DNA of 64,000 nucleotides from CAZAQK01 sp046344715 (GTDB lineage Bacteria > Pseudomonadota > Alphaproteobacteria > Rickettsiales > SXRF01), in NCBI GenBank assembly GCA_046344715.1, contig JBKDKX010000004.1, forward strand, positions 1-64,000, written 5' to 3'. The position numbers and the translations under genes are program-made. The notes beneath the pieces were generated by a model. The model did not search any database, was not told the DNA's origin, and saw only the letters and a list, made by a program, of their open reading frames with translations. Shown in pieces: positions 1 through 8,658 of this stretch (positions within the stretch are counted from its first letter, which is position 1; every line of letters begins with the position of its first letter).

Positions 1-2
1 CT

Positions 3-131
3 AAATCCCACTCAGGGCCAATCACCCAAAATATGCTCGACAACATCGCCAACATACTGAATAATAAACCAAGAAAAATCCTCGGCTGGAAAACCCCAGC
101 CCAAATCTTTAACCGTTGCACTTCAAATTAG
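3..131 (+). mobile_element. IS30-family transposase, C-terminal fragment (cut by window edge)
   Basis: Reading from base 3, 42 codons end at a TAG at 129-131. The peptide contains ILNNKPRKILGWKTPAQIF, the conserved tail of IS30-family DDE transposases (usual form: LNNRPRK-LG-KTP-E-F). Only the C-terminus is inside the window, so it cannot be said whether the element is intact to the left. The outer inverted repeat of an IS30 element often lies close to or over the stop codon; I could not test this without the other end. Family assignment is by motif, and reading-frame evidence is direct. Confidence 0.8.
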
Positions 132-177
132 AATTTGCCCACTTGCTTTTGGTTAACAAATATTTATTCTTCTGCTT

Positions 178-996
178 ATGCGTAGAATACCTGACATAAA
201 TACTTTAATCTCTGAGGCTGGTAAACGGGCACGAACTCTTTCAGACAAGCCAGTACCGGATGATCTTTTGCAAGAAGCCCAAAATGCACTTACGCAATCT
301 CAGCTTGATAGTGTAGAGGGTAAACCCGTCACTTATTCATTAATGCTAGAAACAACACTTGTTACACTAGTGAAACTAGAAAAATTTACCGCAACAGATC
401 CCAATCTTGCCGAACTAAAAAAACAAATTCATGACACCATCAAGATCTTGTCACACATCATAGGTTTAGTTCAGAACGCCGGACAAGACATGCCTTTAAA
501 TGAAATGCAAAAAGCCGCAGGACTTATAGCAGGGAGAGGTGAAGAAGCCATTGCTACGATAACCAGTAATCTCAGCAAGATAGCCCTAAAAATTAACCGT
601 TTTCTTGACTCTCCGGAAGGCACTAGTGCATTAAATAAATATGAAAAATTCTTATCTTCAAATGAAGATGCATTAGACGATGCGCTTGCTGCAAAGGAGA
701 GAGCTGACGCAGAAAGAAATAAAGCTCTCGGTGTACCACCAAGACCAAAACCTTATCAACCTTCACCCTTCTCCCCTTCTGAGCGCCCCTCAGGGATTGA
801 TCGGGCTTATGCGTTTGTCAGTGCTCAATTTGAAATTGACGCATTAGCTACCGCCCCTACACGGCTAGTAGCTGCTGATAATGTTTTTTGTGACTATGAA
901 AGTAAAAGTGATTCATATAGAAGTGAGTTGCTAAAATTACTGGATATGCTCAATATGCAGCAGCCTAAGAAAGATACTCGTAGTCAGGTCAGATAA
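178..996 (+). CDS. Hypothetical protein, 272 aa, largely helical
   Basis: I do not recognise this protein. It is 272 residues, with no signal peptide or membrane segment. Residues about 30-165 look helical and rich in Leu, Lys, Glu and Ala. A proline-rich linker follows at about 183-202 (PPRPKPYQPSPFSPS), then a second helical part to the end. It begins 46 bases after the IS30 transposase stop and ends one base before the rpe start codon. It is more AT-rich by eye than rpe. The ATG at 178 has no strong Shine-Dalgarno sequence. Position beside an insertion sequence and its composition suggest recent acquisition, but this is inference. Confidence 0.6.
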   Translation: MRRIPDINTLISEAGKRARTLSDKPVPDDLLQEAQNALTQSQLDSVEGKPVTYSLMLETTLVTLVKLEKFTATDPNLAELKKQIHDTIKILSHIIGLVQNAGQDMPLNEMQKAAGLIAGRGEEAIATITSNLSKIALKINRFLDSPEGTSALNKYEKFLSSNEDALDDALAAKERADAERNKALGVPPRPKPYQPSPFSPSERPSGIDRAYAFVSAQFEIDALATAPTRLVAADNVFCDYESKSDSYRSELLKLLDMLNMQQPKKDTRSQVR

Positions 997-997
997 T

Positions 998-1657
998 ATG
1001 TCACAAATAAAAATCGCCCCGTCCATATTATCCGCAGACTTCGCCAAACTGGGCGATGAGGTTCGCGCAATCAGTGATGCCGGTGCAGATTATGTGCATG
1101 TGGATGTTATGGACGGGCATTTCGTGCCAAACCTCACCATTGGCCCTGTGGTCATCAAATCTATCCGCCCGACCAGTAAATTACCGTTTGATGTGCATCT
1201 GATGATTGAAAACCCCGATGCATCCATTGAGTCATATGCGCGCGCGGGTGCGGACATCATCACCGTACATGCCGAAGCCTGCACGCACCTGAACCGCACG
1301 CTCCACCATATTAAATCCTATGGCAAAAAATGTGGTGTTTCTATTGTACCCACCACCCCTGCTTCAGTGCTGGAATATGTAATGGACGAAGTGGATTTAA
1401 TTCTAATCATGACGGTGAACCCGGGATTCGGCGGCCAGAGCTTTATTACAAGCCAACTGGATAAAATCCGTCAGGTACGCAATATAATTTCTAAGTCTGG
1501 CCGCGAGATCGACCTGGAAGTTGATGGCGGCATTAACCCAGATACCGCCCAAAAAGTTATTGAATACGGTGCGAATGTGCTGGTGGCGGGTTCTGCCGTA
1601 TTCACCGGCAATGCTGAAAAATACGCGGAGAACCTCCGCGCCCTGCGCCATGGCTAG
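998..1657 (+). CDS. rpe: Ribulose-phosphate 3-epimerase
   Basis: Interconverts D-ribulose 5-phosphate and D-xylulose 5-phosphate in the cytosolic pentose phosphate pathway. The 219-residue length is normal for the family. Visible motifs: APSILSADFAKLGDE at the N-terminus, HVDVMDGHFVPN near 34-45 (metal-binding His and catalytic Asp), VNPGFGGQSF near 140-149, and LEVDGGIN near 173-180 (second catalytic Asp). A single TIM-barrel domain. The start lies one base after the preceding stop, and the last 8 bases overlap yacG, so the two are probably translationally coupled. Confidence 0.97.
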   Translation: MSQIKIAPSILSADFAKLGDEVRAISDAGADYVHVDVMDGHFVPNLTIGPVVIKSIRPTSKLPFDVHLMIENPDASIESYARAGADIITVHAEACTHLNRTLHHIKSYGKKCGVSIVPTTPASVLEYVMDEVDLILIMTVNPGFGGQSFITSQLDKIRQVRNIISKSGREIDLEVDGGINPDTAQKVIEYGANVLVAGSAVFTGNAEKYAENLRALRHG

Positions 1658-1829
1658 CTGCCCTATTTGCGGCAAAGAACCGCAAAAACCTTACACGCCT
1701 TTCTGCTGCAAACGTTGCGCTGATATTGATTTAGGCCGCTGGTTCACCGGCAGTTATTCTGTGCCCGTGGTGGAGATGGATGATTTACCGGTAGATGAAC
1801 TGCCGGACGATGAGGCGCAGAAGCACTAA
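1650..1829 (+). CDS. yacG: DNA gyrase inhibitor YacG (small zinc protein)
   Basis: A 59-residue protein with the four-cysteine zinc site of YacG: CPIC at residues 4-7 and CCKRC at 20-24, followed by the family signature ADIDLGRWFTGSY. Known members bind one zinc and inhibit DNA gyrase through GyrB; many alphaproteobacteria carry a copy. The acidic C-terminus (VEMDDLPVDELPDDE) is usual. I chose the ATG at 1650, because a longer open frame upstream lies inside rpe in another frame. It overlaps the rpe end by 8 bases and runs tail to tail with uvrD, overlapping it by 4 bases. Confidence 0.93.
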   Translation: MASCPICGKEPQKPYTPFCCKRCADIDLGRWFTGSYSVPVVEMDDLPVDELPDDEAQKH

Positions 1830-3997
1830 ACCGCTTCTATAAAATCGGCTAACACCTTCTTACGTCCGGCTTTCTCAAATTCTATTTCTATATGGTCGCC
1901 GTTTGCAGCCTGCACGCGGCCATAACCGAATTTCTGGTGGAATATCCGCGCCCCCACCGCGAAACGGCTGCTGCTGTTGGGTGATGCAGTCTGCAATATA
2001 CTCGCCACCTCATTTTTCCAGCTTTGCATAGCAGGGCGGGCAGAGGTATATACGCCGCCACTCAGTTTATCAACGAACTCCGGTGGAATCTCTCCAATGA
2101 ACCGCGAAGGGATACTATTCTGCCACTGGTTGTAAATGCGGCGGTTGGCAGCATGGCTAATATACAGTTTTTTGCGCGCGCGCGTTATGCCCACATAGGC
2201 AAGCCTGCGTTCTTCTTCTAGCCCCTTCATGCCACTTTCATCTACGGAACGTTGGCTGGGAAACAACCCCTCTTCCCATCCGGGCAGGAACACAACATCA
2301 AACTCCAAGCCTTTTGCCGCATGCATCGTCATCAGGCTTACCATGTCAGCATCCGTGCCAGCGTTGGTTGCTTCGGTCACTAAACTCACATGCTCAAGGA
2401 ATGCATTGATGGTTTCAAATTCTCCCATCGCCCGCACTAATTCTTTTAAGTTATCTAGCCTGCCCGCAGCATCCGGAGTTTTTTCCTGTTGCCACATGGC
2501 ACGGTAGCCACTTTCTTCCAGCATTAAATCCACCACTTCAGCCAGCGTCATGGTGGAAAGTTTTGTGCGCCAGCTTTCACACTGCGCAATGAATTTATCC
2601 AGCGTACCCGCAAGCTTTCCTTTAATGCCGCCACTCTTCAGCAAATGTACCGTGGCGTTATACATGGAAATATTCATGCTGCGCGCTGTGTTGTGCAGCT
2701 GCTGCATAGTTGCCTGCCCGATACCCCGCTTGGGTACATTCACAATACGCTCAAACGCCAGATCATCCGCCGGACTTGCGATAACGCGCAAATACGCAAC
2801 CGCATCACGAATTTCCGCCCGCTCATAAAAACGCAGGCCGCCTACCACGCGGTATGGAATACCCATGGTAAGGAAACGTTCTTCAAACGCGCGCGTCTGG
2901 AAACCAGCACGCACTAAAATCGCAATCTGGTTCAGTGGAATTTTCTTGCGCTGGTGCTGCTCAATTTCTTCGCCGATGAAACGGGCTTCTTCTCCCTCAT
3001 CCCACACTGAGCGCAGCTGGATTTTGTCACCTTCTTTCAACGGAGTCCACAGTGTCTTTCCTAGCCTGCCCTGATTGTTGGCAATTAAGCTACTTGCCGC
3101 ACCTAATATATGTGGTGTGGAGCGGTAATTGCATTCAAGCCGCACCACCGTGACATCTGGAAAGTCGCGCTCAAAGCGGAGGATATTGCCCACTTCTGCA
3201 CCGCGCCAGCTATAGATGGATTGGTCGTCGTCGCCCACGCAGCAAAGATTCTTGTGATAGGAGGCAAGCAACCGCAGCCACAGATACTGCGCTACGTTGG
3301 TGTCCTGATACTCATCCACCAGAATATATTTGAACCGCCGCGCATATTCCGAAAGCACTTCCTCATGCTGAGAGAACAGCGTTATCATATGCAAAATCAA
3401 ATCGCCAAAATCGGCAGCATTCAACTGTTTCAACCGCGCCTGATAGATTTTATATACTTTGGCCGCATTACCACCAGCCGCCTGTAAATCCTTACCATTT
3501 GTGATTTTATCAGCAGTAAGCCCTTGGTCTTTCCAGCTTTGGATGATGGATTTGAACAGTTTCGGCGGCAGGGCTTTGTCATCAATGCCCTGCTCAATAA
3601 TGATGGCTTTTAGCAAACGCAGCTGGTCATCTTCATCCAAAATAGAGAAGCTGGAGGTAAGCCCCAGTTTTTCAGCATGGCGGCGGATGATACGCACGCC
3701 AATGGAGTGGAACGTGCCAAGCCACAATGATTGCGACGCACCGGTTAAGTGGTTCACACGCTCCACCATCTCGCGCGCGGCTTTATTGGTGAACGTCACC
3801 GCCAGAATTTCCCCCGGGAAAGCAAGGCGGTTCATGAGAATGTGGGCAATACGTGTGGTAAGCACGCGGGTTTTACCTGTGCCAGCCCCCGCCAGCACCA
3901 GCACAGCCCCCTGCGTGGCCTCCACAGCTTTGCGCTGCTCAGGGTTCAGAGCGTCAAGCAATGTATTAGAATATTCCTGCAACGCCTGATGGCTCAC
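1826..3997 (-). CDS. uvrD: ATP-dependent DNA helicase UvrD/PcrA family (SF1)
   Basis: A 723-residue superfamily 1A 3'-5' helicase acting in nucleotide-excision and mismatch repair and in removal of replication blocks. Motifs in order: Q-motif LNPEQRKAVEA (about 17-27), Walker A AGAGTGKTR (about 37-45), VTFTNKAAREM (Ia), DEYQDTN (motif II, about 228-234), GDDDQSIYSWRGA (III), LECNYRST (IV), TMHAAKGLEFD (V) and AYVGITRARKKL (VI). The C-terminal Tudor-like tail (FHQKFGYGRV) is present. First-gene overlap: its ATG overlaps the stop of the ICMT-family gene by 4 bases, so ComEC, ICMT and UvrD look like one leftward operon. UvrD versus PcrA is a naming choice. Confidence 0.95.
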   Translation of the reverse strand: MSHQALQEYSNTLLDALNPEQRKAVEATQGAVLVLAGAGTGKTRVLTTRIAHILMNRLAFPGEILAVTFTNKAAREMVERVNHLTGASQSLWLGTFHSIGVRIIRRHAEKLGLTSSFSILDEDDQLRLLKAIIIEQGIDDKALPPKLFKSIIQSWKDQGLTADKITNGKDLQAAGGNAAKVYKIYQARLKQLNAADFGDLILHMITLFSQHEEVLSEYARRFKYILVDEYQDTNVAQYLWLRLLASYHKNLCCVGDDDQSIYSWRGAEVGNILRFERDFPDVTVVRLECNYRSTPHILGAASSLIANNQGRLGKTLWTPLKEGDKIQLRSVWDEGEEARFIGEEIEQHQRKKIPLNQIAILVRAGFQTRAFEERFLTMGIPYRVVGGLRFYERAEIRDAVAYLRVIASPADDLAFERIVNVPKRGIGQATMQQLHNTARSMNISMYNATVHLLKSGGIKGKLAGTLDKFIAQCESWRTKLSTMTLAEVVDLMLEESGYRAMWQQEKTPDAAGRLDNLKELVRAMGEFETINAFLEHVSLVTEATNAGTDADMVSLMTMHAAKGLEFDVVFLPGWEEGLFPSQRSVDESGMKGLEEERRLAYVGITRARKKLYISHAANRRIYNQWQNSIPSRFIGEIPPEFVDKLSGGVYTSARPAMQSWKNEVASILQTASPNSSSRFAVGARIFHQKFGYGRVQAANGDHIEIEFEKAGRKKVLADFIEAV

Positions 3998-4617
3998 GGC
4001 AGCACCAGCCAGACTGGCAATATATGATTCTTATGCAAAATAGAAATCAACACAAAACACGGCATAGCAAGGAAAAATATAGCGGCATCCATCATCGTCT
4101 TACGCACAAATTTTGGCATAGCTTCCACCTGTTCTGGCTCATTCCATAAATCAAGGTTTGGAATCCAGCGCGGCACTTCCCGCGTGTACGCAATATAGGC
4201 ATCGCCAAATTTATGCGTAAGAAATGCCTCTTCTTTTTCCACTACTTTTGGGTAATAGAAACAGAATGCACCAAGTAGCAGCACTGTGATGCTTAACATC
4301 CCAGACTGCAACCCCACACCAAAAAGTGCAATAAAGGAAAATACATATAGCGGGTTACGCACAACAGAAAACGGCCCACTGCGCACCACCACATCATTTT
4401 TCCGCCCACCAATGAATGCCGAGCAATACACGCGGCCAAATGCACCAAAAATTACAAAGGCCAGCCCAAGGAAGAACAGGGCGTTGCGAGACAGGCTCCA
4501 GCCTAGCCGTGGCTCTGTTACCAATAAAACGGCCACCACTACACCTGCAAAAATGCGGCTGTGATACTGGCGAGCTTTGAGCAGTTTCGGCATTACGCCA
4601 GAGAGTGCGGTGTTCAT
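3994..4617 (-). CDS. Isoprenylcysteine carboxyl methyltransferase (ICMT) family membrane protein
   Basis: 207 residues with several hydrophobic segments (about 20-36, 45-62, 90-120, 180-205). The block RSGPFSVVRNPLYVFSF (about 81-97) and the C-terminal EEAFLTHKFGDAYIAYTREV pattern (about 130-150) are the hallmarks of the bacterial ICMT/PEMT-like family. These are integral membrane methyltransferases using S-adenosylmethionine; bacterial substrates are mostly unknown. It is sandwiched between comEC and uvrD with 4-base overlaps on each side, so it is co-transcribed. Family is confident; substrate is not known. Confidence 0.85.
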   Translation of the reverse strand: MNTALSGVMPKLLKARQYHSRIFAGVVVAVLLVTEPRLGWSLSRNALFFLGLAFVIFGAFGRVYCSAFIGGRKNDVVVRSGPFSVVRNPLYVFSFIALFGVGLQSGMLSITVLLLGAFCFYYPKVVEKEEAFLTHKFGDAYIAYTREVPRWIPNLDLWNEPEQVEAMPKFVRKTMMDAAIFFLAMPCFVLISILHKNHILPVWLVLP

Positions 4618-6746
4618 AGTTCATCCTTTTTCGTTTGGAATGGAGGCATCATAACCGTATTACCGATTTGGTAAAGAGGCCAATATGCTTTTTCTCCCCA
4701 TGGGCGCGCACCGCGACCCGTGGCAGCTACATAGGCATGTACTGCATCGTCAAAACGGAATGCCACAGAGCCATTTGCCCGCAGGAATTTTTTGTCAACG
4801 CGCCACGCCACATCCGCACACGCAGAATCATTCAGGTAACTTTCGGCAATTACCATATCAGGCTTACCATTGCATATTCCGGAAACATCTTTGCGTAGTG
4901 CCATCACGATGGTACGGCCATACGCCTTCACAATACAGCGGTTTTTATCACAATCAACATCCGGATTATTTTTTACATCATCAAGCGTAAGCGCACTGTC
5001 TGCGCCATGCGCTTTAAGCCAGATTTCACTTTCAAAGCTATCTGCTTTGCCGCGCAGGAATAAAAACTGCCCATCCGGCAGGCGCAGCATCGCTCGGTTG
5101 CCATCATCATTCACAACAAGGTCGTATGGTTTGTGTAATGCAATAGTCACAAGGCTTATCACCATGAGTGGCACACCAAGCAGCCGCCACCGCCTCTCCC
5201 ACAGGCAGAACCATAAACCACCGAACACAAATAACAACACCCCCCAGTGCGTCAAAGATGGCAAGTTGAATGCTGCATAGGGCAGCGCCGCAAACCAGCG
5301 GGATATATCGATCATAATGGCAATGCCCTGCTCCAGTGTCTTGAGCGGGAAGTGCTCCAGCCCAAACGGCATGGCAAAAAATGAAACCACGGCGGCAGGC
5401 ATGATCCACAAAGAAGCAAGCGGCATCATGAGCATATTGGCACCCACACCCCATAGCGTCACGCGGTTGAACTGGTAGATAACGAGTGGTGTTGTAGCCA
5501 GTGCTGCCACTAGCGATGTCAGCATCAGCCCGAAGAAATACACACGCAGCTTACGCAACCAACCAATCTCCGGTTGGTATAGCAAATTTCCATACCGCTC
5601 ATATAGCACCACAATCGCCATGGTCGCCGCAAAAGAAAGCTGGAAGCTCGCCCCCACCAGTGCCTCAGGCTGGAACAGCAGAATCAGCATCGCCGCCCAT
5701 GCCAGCGAATAAAGGCTGATACCGCGCCGGTCCACCAGCACTGCCACCATCACGCACGCCACCATGATGAACGAGCGAATCGCTGGAACAGGATACCCGG
5801 CCAGCAACAAATAACAAAACGCACCAAGCAACCCGCACGCCGCCGCGATTTTCTTGGTTGGAAGCCGTATGGCAAGTGGCATATATAATGAAAGCAGAAA
5901 ACGGATGGTGACATACAGCACGCCCACAGCGAGGGACATATGCAGCCCCGAGATCGAAAGCACATGGTACAGGCCGGAATCGCGCATGGCATCGCGCAAC
6001 TCCTCCGGTACGCCGGCTTGCTCACCCACCATCAGGGCAGAGGCAACCGCGCCATTTTCTGCACTCATCGCCGCACGAATGCGCGCTCCCACTTCCAGCC
6101 GCGTGACATTGAGCTTCTCCAGCCAGCTATTGACGGCAACAGGATCAATCACCTCCACCGCATGCGGCGTATAACCCACCGCCCCTAACTGCTCATAATA
6201 GAAGCCCCTGGCAAAATCATACGCTCCAGGCATGGCCGGTTGCGGCGGCGGAAACAGCATGGCCTTTGCCCTCACCGTATCCCCCACTCTGAGTTCCGGT
6301 GCTGGTTTGCGCAGAGAAATGCTGACGCGCCTAGGCGTCGTCTCTGGCTTGATGCCTTCAATCGATACGTTTTTCAGGTATAGTTTTTGGTCATCCTCAC
6401 GCATCTCGATGTCGTCAATGCGGCCTGTAACTTCCTTGAAATAGACTGTTTTATATAAATACGGTGCCGCCACCATCTGTGTGCGTACGCTGGCCACCAT
6501 CAACCCCATACACACCAGAAACAGCGCAATAAAAACCAACCGCGGCAGAAACCGGCGGCGGAAAATCAGGAGCAATCCGCCCATGCCAGCCGTAAGCCCA
6601 TACAGCACACGTTTCGGCGGCTCAGCCTCCAGTCCGAAATAAATGCCAATGCCAACAGCAAGCAAAACGGGCATCCACAGCGGAAAGCGGTCGCGTTCTG
6701 CAATGAAGGTTTCAGGTTTCAGGATTCGGGCTTCAGGGAATGACAT
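4614..6746 (-). CDS. comEC: ComEC/Rec2 family DNA-uptake channel protein
   Basis: 710 residues. In competent bacteria this inner-membrane protein passes single-stranded DNA into the cytoplasm. Order: N-terminal hydrophobic pair (about 27-80), an OB-like DUF4131 region (about 95-185), the polytopic Competence domain (about 230-510, including GLYHVLSISGLHMSLAVG, the most conserved stretch), then a C-terminal region (about 545-700) resembling the degenerate beta-lactamase-like tail of alphaproteobacterial ComEC; I see no HxHxDH metal motif there. Codons about 4-13 lie in a heptad repeat (6710-6737). Conserved AERDRFPLW lies just after the repeat, so the start must be upstream of it. Whether the cell is competent cannot be told from this window. 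Confidence 0.9.
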   Translation of the reverse strand: MSFPEARILKPETFIAERDRFPLWMPVLLAVGIGIYFGLEAEPPKRVLYGLTAGMGGLLLIFRRRFLPRLVFIALFLVCMGLMVASVRTQMVAAPYLYKTVYFKEVTGRIDDIEMREDDQKLYLKNVSIEGIKPETTPRRVSISLRKPAPELRVGDTVRAKAMLFPPPQPAMPGAYDFARGFYYEQLGAVGYTPHAVEVIDPVAVNSWLEKLNVTRLEVGARIRAAMSAENGAVASALMVGEQAGVPEELRDAMRDSGLYHVLSISGLHMSLAVGVLYVTIRFLLSLYMPLAIRLPTKKIAAACGLLGAFCYLLLAGYPVPAIRSFIMVACVMVAVLVDRRGISLYSLAWAAMLILLFQPEALVGASFQLSFAATMAIVVLYERYGNLLYQPEIGWLRKLRVYFFGLMLTSLVAALATTPLVIYQFNRVTLWGVGANMLMMPLASLWIMPAAVVSFFAMPFGLEHFPLKTLEQGIAIMIDISRWFAALPYAAFNLPSLTHWGVLLFVFGGLWFCLWERRWRLLGVPLMVISLVTIALHKPYDLVVNDDGNRAMLRLPDGQFLFLRGKADSFESEIWLKAHGADSALTLDDVKNNPDVDCDKNRCIVKAYGRTIVMALRKDVSGICNGKPDMVIAESYLNDSACADVAWRVDKKFLRANGSVAFRFDDAVHAYVAATGRGARPWGEKAYWPLYQIGNTVMMPPFQTKKDEL

Positions 6747-6847
6747 AATTCTTAGTACTTAACAAAATACTGGTAAATATATAGTATTTTTGTTACCCCC
6801 TGAATCCTGAATCCTGAATCCTGAATCCTGAAACTTGAAACCTGAAG
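6710..6847. repeat. Heptad repeats in inverted orientation between comEC and gltX
   Basis: At 6799-6847 seven consecutive 7-base units derive from CCTGAAT (four exact copies, then CCTGAAA, CTTGAAA, CCTGAAG). At 6710-6737 four units of the complementary type occur (TTTCAGG, TTTCAGG, ATTCGGG, CTTCAGG). They lie inside the first codons of comEC. The intervening 61 bases (6738-6798) are AT-rich and should hold the divergent promoters of comEC and gltX. Seven is not a multiple of three, so expansion inside comEC would shift the frame of its first codons. Confidence 0.85.
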
Positions 6848-6855
6848 CCTCAACC

Positions 6856-8223
6856 ATGACCATCATCACACGCTTTGCCCCATCACCTACTGGCTACCTG
6901 CACATCGGTGGTGCGCGCACAGCACTTTTCAACTGGCTCTATGCCCGCCACCACGGCGGCAAGTTTTATCTGCGCATCGAAGACACCGACCGCGCACGTT
7001 CCACGCAAGACGCCATCGACGCCATCCTTCAAGGCATGAAATGGCTGGGGCTGGACTGGGATGGTGAACCCTTATACCAGTTTGCACGCAGCCCACGCCA
7101 CGCAGAAGTTGCCAAACAGCTCGTGGAAAAAGGCAAAGCGTTTTACTGCTACACCACTCAGGAAGAACTCGAAACTTTCCGCAAAGAAAATCCGAATGCC
7201 AAATTCCGCAGCCCATGGCGCGATGGCGGCACGCCACCTACTGGAATCAAGCCATCCATCCGCCTGAAAGCACCACTCACCGGTGAAACCACCGTGCATG
7301 ACAAGGTGCAGGGCAGCGTAACCGTGCAGCACAGTGAACTCGATGACCTGATTCTCCTGCGCTCTGACGGCAACCCCACCTACATGCTCGCCGTGGTGGT
7401 GGATGATCATGACATGGGCATTACTCAAGTGATTCGCGGCGATGACCATTTCACCAACACCTTCCGCCAATTGATGATTTATAATGCCATGGGCTGGGAA
7501 GCACCGAGCTTCGCCCATATCCCCCTCATTCACGGGCCAGACGGTGCAAAGCTTTCCAAACGTCATGGTGCGCTTGGTGTTCAGGAATATGAAAAGATGG
7601 GCTACCTGCCAGAGGCGATGCGTAATTATTTACTGCGCCTCGGCTGGTCGCATGGCGATGATGAGATTATTTCCACCCAGCAGGCCATCGAATGGTTCGG
7701 GTTGGAAACCGTTGGCAAATCCCCATCGCGCTTTGATTTCGCAAAACTTGAAAACCTGAATGGCCACTACATGCGCGAAGCCGATGATGCACGGCTTACC
7801 GAGTTGGTGCTGGATATCTGCAATGCGAGAGGCAACACTCTGGCCAAGGAGCGCGTGCTAAAAGGTATGGGTGGCCTTAAAGCCCGCGCCAAAACACTGG
7901 TGGAACTGGCCGATGCCGCTTCTGTTTATTTTCTGCCCCGCCCATTGCCGATGGATACCAAAGCAAAAGACCTCCTCGATAAAGGCGGGCGCGATATTGT
8001 GCGTGCCTTACTGCCCAAACTGGAAGCACAGGCAGATTGCAGCCACACCGCCACCATGGAACTCTGCAAGGTCTATGCTGCTGAAATTGGCAAGAAATTA
8101 GGGGATATAGCCCAACCGCTACGGGCGGCTCTCACTGGCCGTTTAGTCTCCCCTGGGGTGTTCGAAGTGATGGAAATATTGGGCAAGGAAGAAAGCATTG
8201 CCCGCCTGAAAGACGCGTGCTAA
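6856..8223 (+). CDS. gltX: Glutamyl-tRNA synthetase
   Basis: Charges tRNA-Glu (and possibly tRNA-Gln in organisms using the amidotransferase route). The class I signature PSPTGYLHIGGARTALFNW appears at residues about 8-26 (HIGH as HIGG) and KLSKRHGA (KMSKS loop) near 237-244. Length is 455 residues from the ATG at 6856. A TTG at 6835 would add seven residues encoded by the heptad repeat, so I prefer the ATG, which gives the usual MTIITRFAPSPTG start. The anticodon-binding domain fills the last third. Many alphaproteobacteria have two gltX paralogues; only one is in this window. Confidence 0.96.
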   Translation: MTIITRFAPSPTGYLHIGGARTALFNWLYARHHGGKFYLRIEDTDRARSTQDAIDAILQGMKWLGLDWDGEPLYQFARSPRHAEVAKQLVEKGKAFYCYTTQEELETFRKENPNAKFRSPWRDGGTPPTGIKPSIRLKAPLTGETTVHDKVQGSVTVQHSELDDLILLRSDGNPTYMLAVVVDDHDMGITQVIRGDDHFTNTFRQLMIYNAMGWEAPSFAHIPLIHGPDGAKLSKRHGALGVQEYEKMGYLPEAMRNYLLRLGWSHGDDEIISTQQAIEWFGLETVGKSPSRFDFAKLENLNGHYMREADDARLTELVLDICNARGNTLAKERVLKGMGGLKARAKTLVELADAASVYFLPRPLPMDTKAKDLLDKGGRDIVRALLPKLEAQADCSHTATMELCKVYAAEIGKKLGDIAQPLRAALTGRLVSPGVFEVMEILGKEESIARLKDAC

Positions 8224-8254
8224 CCTTAACAATTGTTAGCGAAAGGGCAAGATA

Positions 8255-8653
8255 GTGAACCAGCAAGAGAAATTCGTTAGGGCAAAACTTACTCAGTATT
8301 TCGCGCAAGCACGCTTTGATTATGTATATCCGAATGACGGAAGATTTAGCGTCAGTAGCTCCTACTACAAAAGACCTGCCGTTATGCTCGACATAAAAGA
8401 TATGCACAAAGCTGAATTAAATACGCTACTTAGCGTTTTGCGGTCATTCCTGAAACATGATCATAATGCAGATCTCTTTAACCCACAAACCAGTGAAGCG
8501 CCTAATTTCGTCGAATTTGAATTAAAACACAAAAGCATACTTAGCAGCAAGGTAAGAGGTTTCATTTTTATTTGTGGTAATGAGAACTTTGAAACGTTAC
8601 GTTCTCATGGTTTATACCCTGAGAATCATGAAAAAAAAGCAATGAGTTTTTAG
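8255..8653 (+). CDS. Hypothetical protein, 132 aa
   Basis: Unrecognised. It starts at a GTG 31 bases after gltX, with a weak purine-rich stretch (GAAAGGGCAAG) just upstream, and ends 5 bases before def. It has no signal peptide or membrane segment. The composition is mixed alpha/beta, with many aromatic residues (YFAQARFDYVYPNDGRF near 19-35; RGFIFICGNENF near 101-112). It is clearly more AT-rich than gltX and def, which suggests a different history. The tight packing argues it is a real gene. A nucleic-acid or restriction-type role is possible but nothing in the sequence establishes it. Confidence 0.55.
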   Translation: MNQQEKFVRAKLTQYFAQARFDYVYPNDGRFSVSSSYYKRPAVMLDIKDMHKAELNTLLSVLRSFLKHDHNADLFNPQTSEAPNFVEFELKHKSILSSKVRGFIFICGNENFETLRSHGLYPENHEKKAMSF

Positions 8654-8658
8654 AATAT

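Noticed and set aside
3459..3989. Open frame antisense to the helicase N-terminal region
   Set aside because: Covers the Walker A coding region of uvrD on the other strand; no independent support.
4614..5150. Metallo-beta-lactamase domain in the ComEC C-terminus
   Set aside because: The region has no HxHxDH motif; at most a degenerate relic of that fold.
6710..6847. CRISPR array
   Set aside because: Units are only 7 bases, contiguous and without spacers; no cas genes nearby. No CRISPR elsewhere either.
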